A stretch of 64,000 bases of DNA, taken from positions 33,415,416 through 33,479,415 of the forward strand of contig CM036241.1 in NCBI GenBank assembly GCA_020698575.1, written 5' to 3'. The notes beneath the pieces were generated by a model, which saw nothing but the letters and a program-made list of their open reading frames with translations, was not told where the DNA came from and ran no database searches. Positions 56,421 through 64,000 of the stretch are shown here, one piece after another; the first letter of the stretch is position 1; each line of letters starts with the position of its first letter. Origin of the DNA: Bostrychus sinensis (Eukaryota > Chordata > Actinopteri > Gobiiformes > Eleotridae). The position numbers and the translations under genes were made by a program.

Positions 56421-57512
56421 TACATCTTTTTGTCAGAGACGTTTAGCGATACAAACACCAGGGGGTGCTTTACTACATAGCTTCAACACAGCTTCTACTC
56501 TCTGCTTCTCAAACTCCATCACGTGACCATGTGTACTGTGTCTTGTTACGTTATGCTATGTTTAGTATTTTTTGTATGTATGTCCTTTGCAGAACTGTAT
56601 TTAACTTTCTGAACAGCGTGTGGCGGCGCGCACTACAGTTCACCCGTCCCATGCTGGAGCCTGATAGACCCGTCTCCCTCCTGTCCCACACTGCCACAGG
56701 CCTAACCAGAGCCTGGGACTCCTCTGTAGCCTCCTGTCTTTAGTTTGTTTAGGTTTAGCGTGTTGGCCCCCGGGACACTCTGCCCCCTGCAGGCTGCTGT
56801 GTGCCGCTGAGTCACGTGACCGCGGTGACGCAGAGCGGAGAGAGGTGGATCAGAGCATGAAGTGATGAAGAGGTGCTGCTCCTGATGCAGCGAGTGAAAA
56901 TAAGTCGTCCCAAACATGAGAACTCATTCACGTTCGCGTTGCTCGCGTTGACATTTAGCTCTAATTCCCGTCCAATAACAGGACATTTTTTCAGCGTGAG
57001 AACTGCGAGGTGTGGCGTGAGGGAGGTGAAGTGTCTCATGGTGAATGCATGAGACTTGAGAGCCCTGTATATACACAGCTTTGAGACAGGGTGGTACCTG
57101 TACTTTATCTTTTGCAGAAAGTGTTTGTTATGATCATTTGTGTTCGTAGTTATGATCATTAGACGTATTGTAGCCTATAGAAGGAAGGGCTGATCACTTT
57201 TTATTGACAGACAGGCCAACTAATTCTGTCACCATAAAAGCATGCACATAATATGTAATATATCACATACCTCTCCAATTGCTTTCGCAACTTCGCTTTC
57301 CAATCTCTTTTGGGGGCAGCAGACATTTCTCGTGCCCAGGCTGCGTTCTGAGCTCCACCGTCTCATTCCTCTCTGAAAAATCTCGTATTGGGCCAAAGTG
57401 GTCGGTCAGTGCTGAGGCTGTGGTGCTACAGGTCATCCCACGTAACCTCCTTTCTTCAATAAATTCAGCATACATTTCTAAAGACATGTTTCTCCTCGCT
57501 TTGCTCACCTGA
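55397..57512 (-). CDS. DDE integrase-like transposase (multi-exon), copy B
   Basis: Probably the enzyme that moves this element. Spliced pieces on the minus strand: N-terminus MSLEMYAEFIEERRLRGM (57512), a helix-turn-helix-like piece SSFGRKMVTGYLASKGVKAS (about 56310-56190), then LNPTPYNAQYMGHKLHMDQN (about 56100). Catalytic candidates are D in HMDQNEKL (56044-56042), D in QVRVDCGREF (55783-55781) and E in NHVIERMW (55597-55595). The D-D-E order and text match integrase-core proteins of fish DNA transposons (IS3EU or Ginger type, inferred). No stop was seen within these blocks, but exon joins are inferred and a repeat-derived insertion enlarges the first intron, so activity is uncertain. The C-terminus after QVDQE-like LVQMCDQEEV appears shortened. 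Confidence 0.7.
56395..57075 (-). mobile_element. Unclassified element inserted in the integrase intron
   Basis: A T run of about 25 (56395-56419), which on the minus strand would be a poly(A) end, precedes ~650 bp. On the minus strand this starts near 57063 with GGGCTCTCAAGTCTCATGC, a start recalled from other fish repeats. No ORF of note. Retroposed or MITE-like; boundaries approximate. Confidence 0.4.
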
Positions 57513-57839
57513 CTTAACTGAGGGTTGGCACCTAACAAATTGTTGAGCTTCCGGGTCATGAAAAAATCCATGTGGAAAAGTCAGGGAATAAAAAACGGAC
57601 CCGTTTTATTCATTTCTAATTTTCAATCAAGCGCACTGTAAGTGTAATCCGTGTAAGAGTCGTTTCCTATTCTCACTATTTAGGTTAAAAGACGAATAAT
57701 GGAATACGGGCCGTTTTTCCATTTTTGTTTACCAAATGTGAAACGAAAAACAAAATATGAGTCGTTTTTTGTTTTCTGTTTTTTTATTTCATAATGGAAA
57801 TTGAATGGCCGCGACGTACACGGACCGAATATTTATACT

Positions 57840-58310
57840 CTTGATGGTACAGTCATTGATAGGGTTATCTCCTGTTGTATCTAGGTTTCTGGATTGATGA
57901 TAATTTTTTAAAGAGTATGTTAGAGAATTATAGCTTGAAATCAAAACTGTTGCTTTTTTACAGAAATAAATTTTGTTAAATCGTAGAAAAAATATACTTT
58001 TTTATCAGTTCTAGACTGTGGGGATATAATTTATATGAAGGGTTCTCCTTCCACCTTAAAATCTCTTGATACAGTTTCTGACCTCTCCATTTCATAACTG
58101 GTGACAACTACAAAACTCATCATTGTGCCAGGACAGAGAGCAACACTGTGTTGTGTATCTTAAGGAACTTGTTGGGAGGCTTACGGAATATCTCATGTTT
58201 ACTTAACTATAGCTCAGGCCCCTTTACTACAAGATCACATGACTTTTTAGTTCTGAACACATGAAGACAGAACTAGGCCTTTTGCTTTCATGCTCCCCAC
58301 AAATAGAAAA
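57840..58310 (+). pseudogene. LINE 3' ORF remnant (RT C-terminal region)
   Basis: Frames read YLGFWIDDNFLKSM, LKSKLLLFYRNKFC and LWGYNLYEG, and later a GLLLSCSPQIE segment that resembles the AFSFxAPxxWN end of L2/Rex1-type LINE ORFs. Stops and frameshifts are frequent. It begins directly after the transposon's right end. Confidence 0.65.
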
Positions 58311-58318
58311 ACTTGTGC

Positions 58319-58405
58319 AACACAGTGGCATAGTGGTTAGCATGCCTGCCTCACAGCAAGAAGGTTCGTTTCCCAGACAGTGTAGGACCTTCCTGTGTGG
58401 AGTTT
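58319..58405 (+). repeat. tRNA-like SINE head
   Basis: CACAGTGGCATAGTGGTTAG followed by TGCCTCACAGCAAGAAGGTTC has A-box- and B-box-like segments, then CTTCCTGTGTGGAGTTTG, the start of the SINE body. Truncated. Not a functional tRNA gene. Confidence 0.75.
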
Positions 58406-58984
58406 GTTTTAGCCAGTTTCTTAATCTTGGCGTGATCTCCTGGTTAAAGAAAGCACTGGTGACTGATATACACAAAAATGAATGTACACGTTTTTTATTG
58501 TTGCTGTGAGTTTTTCAAGTGTACAACAATCAATGTTAGGATGCTTAGCCAGTAATGTACTGATATTTTGGTTTTGGTCTTTCCAGTTTAAAAGAATAAT
58601 TTTCATGAGGGTTCTTGCCATTACCAGAATTTGGTGTAGCTGTATGGGTAGAGAGAGAGAGGAGATTAGTTAGTGAGCAGACAAACAAGTGGAGAGGGGA
58701 GATGCTGAGACTGAGGATCCTTGCCTGATAGCACCTCTAAAACCTCTGACCAAAAGCAGGTATTGTCTTCTGATGGGAAATGTGCACATAGTATTGTCTG
58801 GATAAACTGCAGTTTTGTATAGTATGACATAATAAGGTGTGTACATGCATATTGAGGGCCAGTTGAATCATTTGGTGGTTTGTGTTTATCTCTGAGCTCA
58901 ATTTGTCTATCGGGAAGGCGATGGTTTTGTTGTGATGTAGAAAGAAAATTGTATGTCTGTTAAACTCAAGCTAAACTTTTTGCA
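58406..58984. other. No gene seen
   Basis: Unremarkable AT-rich sequence with a short GA-rich run near 58650. Confidence 0.5.
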
Positions 58985-59390
58985 TAATGTGGAGGAGATT
59001 TATAAAAAGGCCAGTCAGAGATTGTTTATGATCAGAAAACTTCGAAGTGTTCTTGACAAAGTCAATGTCAGCCTGACTGAAAGTGTTTTAATCTTTAATA
59101 TCACTGTCTAGTTTGTTTTTTTCACTGTTCCTAATAAGAACAAGCTGAACAGGATTGTTAAAAATGCAGGGAAGATCACTGGTCGAGTCCAAAAACAACT
59201 AGACCTACTTTATCAGACTGCTATGTCCAGAATAGCTATATCTATCTCTAGTGACACTGAACATCCTTTGTTTAGTGAATTTGGTAAATGCCTTCAGGAC
59301 AACGCTACAGAATGCCTCTAGTAACTAACAAAGTCTACAAAGGGTCATTTGTCGCAAATGAAGTCAGTTTACTGAACAAGCACTTGTGAA
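58985..59390 (+). pseudogene. Second LINE 3' ORF remnant
   Basis: A frame reads VEEIYKKASQRLFMIRKLRS, then KNKLNRIVKNAGKITGR, LDLLYQTAMSRI, DTEHPLFSEF and finally KGSFVANEVSLLNKHL with a stop near 59388. This matches the very end of Rex1/L2-type LINE polyproteins. Decayed. Confidence 0.68.
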
Positions 59391-60286
59391 AGGTTTTTAA
59401 TTTTTTAAATGATGGTGTTTTCCTGTGCCAATTATCATTGGTATTTCTATACTTGTGTTTATGTCTTGTATTTATTGTATTTGTGTGACTGACGGTGAAC
59501 CGACTACAAATTTCCACTAAGTGGACCATAAAGTTAAAGACTGTGAGTCTAGGGGTTTGAGTAATTTTAATGTGATGTCCCTTTAGTCTGATAACTGACA
59601 ACTAAAACATTCTCCCCATTCTTTTATGAGTCTTTTTATTCTGCTTGAGGGTTATAAACTACAACTAAAAGTTTTTTTTAGTGTTTATGTCAGGATACAG
59701 GCCATTCATCAGCCTCAACAATAGAAAGGCCAGATTAGACTTAAAAAAGAAGATGGCAGCCCAGGTCTGGGAGTGCATGCTTTGGACATATAAAACTAAA
59801 ATCAACCTGTAAAACATGGTGGAGCAGTGTGATGCATGGGCATGAATGGCACTTTTGCTTATGCCGGTATAACAAATTATGCCTACATATATATTTTAAA
59901 TAGCAGAAAAAGCAGATATACGCGGTTGAGAATGAATCTTGACTATAAATGAAAAATATAGACATGGCTTATACGGGGTTTAACAGGGTTTGAACACAAA
60001 TCAAATGCACCCTATAAAGGCCAACACACACCGGACGTACGTCAAAAAATATGCCCCTATTGTTTTCTATGAGGCGCATGGCGGTGGCTGAAAACACATG
60101 GTCCCCCGTACTTCTGCAGTAACAAAGATGGTTCTCTGCTCCGTGTGACACAGACACACAGCTGTAGACACTGAGGGACAGTAGCTGCTGCTCGGGGGGA
60201 CACAGGCAGCAGCTCCGGACTCCTGCTGCAGTCAGAGCATGGGGAAACTCCTTTATGTCGCCAACTCGCTAATAACCTGCTATAGA
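59391..60286. other. Non-coding, possible old repeats
   Basis: No gene. Contains GGCCAACACACACCGGACGT and CCCCTATTGTTTTCTATGAG (about 60018-60073), phrases common in fish non-autonomous elements, but no paired ends were found. Confidence 0.45.
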
Positions 60287-60400
60287 CAGGGGCGGCTCCA
60301 GACAAATATCATTGAGGGGGCAATGGGGGGTCCATATTAAATAAAGAGGGGGCAATGAAATTCTGACGCAACAATATACACCAAAAACAATAGGCTAAAA
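60287..60400 (+). mobile_element. hAT-like terminus (CAGGGGCGGCTCCAG)
   Basis: CAGGGGCGGCTCCAGACAAA then GAGGGGGCAATGGGGGG is a terminus resembling fish hAT elements. Only one end is seen. Confidence 0.55.
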
Positions 60401-60454
60401 TCAATAAGCAAAATATAAATTACCATTAGTAATGAGCAACAGTTCTATCTAGAC

Positions 60455-60530
60455 CAGTGGTGCCCAACCTTTTTCAGCTTGCGATCTACTTTTAAAGTCA
60501 TCAAGGCCAGGAGATCTGCCTTTATTTTTT
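60455..60530 (+). mobile_element. hAT-like terminus (CAGTGGTGCCCAACC)
   Basis: CAGTGGTGCCCAACCTTTTT then CAGCTTGCGATCTAC matches the style of Charlie/Zaphod-type hAT ends. The opposite end is not in view, so this is a fragment or a nested insertion. Confidence 0.6.
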
Positions 60531-61225
60531 TTTTACCCCTTATTTTTCGATTAAACTTAAATTTATCAGGGTTATTATTATTGCAGTGGTTAAACATGAA
60601 AATAAAAATAGAAATATCCACTTTAATAAAGTCACATTTTATTAAACTAAAATGATAAACATTCATTATTAACTCAGGACAGGAACAACTGAATCTAATA
60701 AATGTAGCATATAAAGTTTTGTCAGTGACAACATTTCATCATCTCGTAAAACAGCTGATTATTATGGATTATAATAGGCCTACTATATTTATAATTATGC
60801 CTGAATTAAACTGCAGTATCAATGCAGCTTATTATCAAAGCTCATTATTATTTCAGTAACATTGATGAGTGACAGGAGCTCCATGGTAACGCTCAGGGGA
60901 GGAGCTTGTGAGACTTCGACAAAGTCAGCTTTCCTCACGCACGGCAACAACAAACTACTGAAGGACAAAAACAAAGCAAACAGGTGACATACATCAGGCT
61001 CTGACTCATTCTTCACCTGTCTCCTCCCTGACACCGCTGCCTCTCCTCCTGTGTGCCTGTGCGTGTGTGTGTGTGCGTGTGTGCGTGTGCGTGCGTCAGC
61101 TCCATGGCGGTGTTCAGAGCGGCCGCGGAGCGGGAGCCGCTGCAGCCTCCACAACAGAATTGAAGTGAAAGCGTCCAGAACTCTGATTGTTATTAAGTTG
61201 CGTGTATTCTGTTTAGCTCGGTGCT
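60531..61225. other. Non-coding, with a (GT)n microsatellite
   Basis: A GTGTGCC/(GT)n/(GC)GTG tract at about 61047-61098, and a GC-rich patch at 61100-61150 (GAGCGGCCGCGGAGCGGGAG). No gene recognised. The sequence 61170-61225 immediately precedes the foldback element. Confidence 0.5.
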
Positions 61226-63406
61226 CGACCGCGGTGAAGTTAGATGGATATTGGATATTCGACATATTCGCATATTCGCCCTGGGAACCGCTACGGTACT
61301 CACGGCAAATGAGACCGAGCAAAGAGCATGACAGACGGCTTGTGCTGACACAAAGTGTCGGCCTCAGCCTCGGTTCAGCTTAGGGACCGTCAGTGAATTA
61401 CTCTACAGCACTAATTGTCTGTTTTTCTTCAATAGTTTATTACATTTTAATGCTTATTCGCTTTTTTTTTTTTTACAGTAAATTTGACAGTTTTTCTTCA
61501 ATAGCTTCCAAGTCATGTGACCCAGTGACCCCAAACCACAACTGAATATTACTACTATAAAGGTACAATCGGGCACGGCACTTTTTATTACGTTTTAATG
61601 CTTGTTCAATTTTATTTGAATTTTTTACCGTAAATTTGACAGGTTTTCTTCAATAGCTTCCAGGTCATGTGACCCAGTGACCCCAAACCACAACTGAATA
61701 TTTCTACTAGATTAGTACAGTCGGGCACGGCACTTTTTATTACATTTTAATGCTTATTCACTTTTTTTTTTTCTACAGTAAATTTGACAGTTTTTCTTCA
61801 ATAGCTTCCCAGTCATGTGACCCAGTGACCCCAAACCACAACTGAATATTACTACTATAAAGGTACAATCGGGCACGGCACTTTATATTACGTTTTAATG
61901 CTTGTTCAATTTTATTTGAATTTTTTACAGTAAAACTGACAGTTTTTCTTCAATAGCTTCTAGGTCATGTGACCCAGTGATCCCCAAACACAACTGAATA
62001 TTACTACTACAAAGGTACAATCGGGCACGGCACTTTTTATTATGTTTTTATTCTTTTTCAAATTTATTTAAATTTTTTACAGTAAATTTGACAGTTTTTC
62101 ATCAATAGTTTCCAGGTCATGTGACCTAGTGATTCCAAACCACAACTGATAATTTCTACTAGATGAGCAATATCGGGCACGGCACTTTTTTATTACGTTT
62201 TAATGCTTGTTCAGTTTTATTTGAATTTTTACAGTAAAACTGACTGTTTTTCTTCAATAGCTTCCAAGTCATGTGACCCAGTGACCCCAAACCACAACTG
62301 AATATTACTACTACAAAGGTACAATCGGGCACGGCACTTTATATTACGTTTTAATGCTTGTTCAATTTTATTTGAATTTTTTACTGTAAATTTGACAGTT
62401 TTTCTTCAATAGCTTCCAGGTCATGTGACCCAGTGACCCCCAAACACAACTGAATATTTCTACTAGATGAGTACAATCGGGCACGGCACTTTATATTACA
62501 TTTTAATGCATGTTCAATTTTATTTGAATTTTTTACAGTAAAACTGACCGTTTTTCTTCAACAGCTTCTAGGTCATGTGACCCAGTGACCCCCAAACACA
62601 ACTGAATATTACTACTACAAAGGTACAATCGGGCACGGCACTTTTTATTAGGTTTTAATGCTTGTTCAATTTTATTTGAATTTTTTACAGTAAAACTGAC
62701 AGTTTTTCTTCAATAGCTTCCAGGTCATGTGACCCAGTGACCCCAAACCACAACTGAATATTTCTACTAGATGAGTACAATCGGGCACAGCACTTTATAT
62801 TACATTTTAATGCTTATTCACTTTTTTTTTTCTACAGTAAATTTGACAGTTTTTCTTCAATAGCTTCCAAGTCATGTGACCCAGTGACCCCAAACCACAA
62901 CTGAATATTACTACTATAAAAATAAATAAACAAATAAAATTGAACAAGCATTAAAACGTAATATAAAGTGCCGTGCCCGATTGTACCTTTGTAGTAGTAA
63001 TATTCAGTTGTGGTTTGGGGTCACAGGGTCACATGACCTGGAAGCTATTGAAGAAAAAATGTCAGTTTTACTGTAAAAAATTCAAATAAAATTGAACAAG
63101 CATTAAAACCTAATAAAAAGTGCCGTGCCCGATTGTACCTTTGTAGTAGTAATATTCAGTTGTGTTTGGGGGTCACTGGGTCACATGACCTAGAAGCTAT
63201 TGAAGAAAAACAGACAATTAGTGCTGTAGAGTAATTCACTGACGGTCCCTAACCTGAACCAAGGCTGACGCCGACACTTTGTGTCAGCACAAGCCGTCTG
63301 TCATGCTCTTTGCTCGGTCTCATTTGCCGTGAGTACCATAGCGGTTCCCAGGGCGAATATGCGAATATGTCGAATATCCAATATCCATCTAACTTCACCG
63401 CGGTCG
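61226..63406. mobile_element. Complete foldback element with 152-bp satellite arms
   Basis: The outer arms 61226-61421 and 63211-63406 are reverse complements of each other (196 bp, ending CGACCGCGGTG / CACCGCGGTCG). Inside lie about ten forward monomers of 152 bp (61422-62929), an AT-rich turn and two inverted monomers (about 62938-63210). Terminal inverted repeats built of tandem monomers are the architecture of foldback elements. No transposase is encoded and no clear target duplication flanks it, so mobility is inferred. Confidence 0.75.
61422..62929 (+). repeat. 152-bp array, forward orientation, right copy
   Basis: (A/G)GTCATGTGACC occurs at about 61512, 61663, 61812, 61962, 62115, 62267, 62418, 62571, 62722 and 62870. 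From 61943 onward it is the same array text as 1-974. Confidence 0.93.
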
Positions 63407-63986
63407 TAGACCGTGCGGTTTCCTTGCGCTTCTGCAGTGTCTCGTGTGTTAGAAAGAATCTCAGACTGATCCATCTGCGTGTCATTCGAAAGCCATAGGC
63501 AAATGACTTTATTTGGAAAGACATGGCACCACGATCTACCAGCACTGCTTTAACGATCGCCGGGTTGAGGACCACTGATTAAAACCTTCTCAAGCGTTTG
63601 GTGTAATTTGAGGCGGCACTCCAGGTGTGCTTTGGGCTTAAGACGCGCATGCTCAATGCTTTTGTTTAAGGAAGCGAGACAATCAGTGAATGATGAGATG
63701 GGAGAGGGACATTCTGTGCATTAAATCACATCACGGAGCGATCATAAGCCACTAAAAACCACACAGACACAGATATGATGAGAGAAAGCGCTGCCTGGTT
63801 CACATGCTTTAGCGTCAGATTTTTTTTCTCATAAAAGCGTCCGCGGTCCGCGGCTGCTTTCTAATGTGTGTAAAAGCTGCAAAGACCAGCTGGACAGCTG
63901 ATCTCTTTCTACCCGGTACTGCGTACCCCCTCTAAATCTTATGCCGTTATGTAGTACCGGGCCGTACCGGCTTACTTTCACCCCTG
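63407..63986. mobile_element. hAT-like terminus, right copy
   Basis: Same sequence as 1976-2555, ending TTACTTTCACCCCTG at 63986, with GTCCTATT after it as at 2556. The match runs on to the window edge. Confidence 0.6.
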
Positions 63987-64000
63987 GTCCTATTTTAACT

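Larger units (their letters stand above)
52411..57827 (+). mobile_element. DNA transposon copy B (with integrase gene)
   Basis: The left terminal repeat is truncated (52411-52570, missing about the outer 125 bp). The right one is complete at 57552-57827, ending GCGACGTACACGGACC. It contains a broken first gene on + (52672-54553) and a DDE integrase-like gene on - (57512-55397). A further element sits in the integrase intron. Head-to-head with copy A, it creates a large palindrome. Confidence 0.75.

Noticed and set aside
58319..58405. tRNA gene
   Set aside because: It has A- and B-box-like segments but no complete cloverleaf, and continues into SINE body sequence.
60819..61383. 167- and 110-codon ORFs on opposite strands over the foldback arm
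   Set aside because: The arm-derived peptide recurs wherever the arm occurs, while the rest comes from a (GT)n tract and unique DNA; no domain and no splice support.

Overview
The window looks like nuclear DNA of a ray-finned (teleost) fish. It is AT-rich and intron-bearing, and packed with fish-typical transposable elements: hAT-like termini, TTAA-flanked MITEs, tRNA-derived SINEs with a GAAT tail, a Dong/R4 (Rex6-type) LINE, L1/Tx1-type LINE remnants and a DDE-integrase DNA transposon. It carries one convincing host gene. Nothing prokaryotic (operons, CRISPR, rRNA) was seen. All calls come from reading the sequence by eye; no database search was run.

Layout. (1) 1-2569 is a repeat block: a tandem array of ~152-bp monomers that turns around into inverted orientation, then a 196-bp arm, then a hAT-like terminus. 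The same block returns in direct orientation at 61943-64000, almost base for base. In the right copy the whole foldback element is visible (61226-63406). (2) 2570-8760 is mostly non-coding with degenerate repeats, SINE and hAT remnants and a weak candidate minus-strand exon pair (4716-5214). (3) 8780-12037 is an uninterrupted ORF of an RLE-type LINE (Dong/R4 clade). (4) 12.1-15.7 kb is a mosaic of old repeats and hAT-like termini. (5) 15710-38801 is a 23-kb macrosatellite: six full or partial copies of a ~4.41-kb unit made of an L1-type reverse-transcriptase fragment, a TTAA-flanked MITE nested in it, and ~2.2 kb of non-coding tail. (6) 38812-39473 is another TTAA MITE.

(7) 40979-48977 is a DMBT1-like secreted scavenger receptor gene on the + strand with a TATA box and poly(A) signal. 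All splice junctions are in phase over 14 coding exons: signal peptide, SRCR1, a Thr/Pro mucin-like exon, SRCR2, SRCR3, SRCR4 and a ZP domain with a furin-type site (about 1027 aa). (8) 49380-57827 holds two head-to-head copies of one DNA transposon family forming a ~4.4-kb imperfect palindrome. Copy A is internally deleted and carries a SINE with a 13-bp target duplication. Copy B keeps a DDE integrase-like gene. (9) 57.8-61.2 kb has LINE 3' remnants, a SINE head and two hAT-like termini, leading into the second foldback block.

The genes do not form one pathway. The only host function visible is the mucosal/innate DMBT1-like protein; the rest is selfish DNA and the rearrangements it caused. 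The most notable structures are the foldback satellite element duplicated at both ends, the composite L1+MITE macrosatellite, the transposon palindrome, and recent SRCR-exon and mucin-repeat expansion in the DMBT1-like gene.
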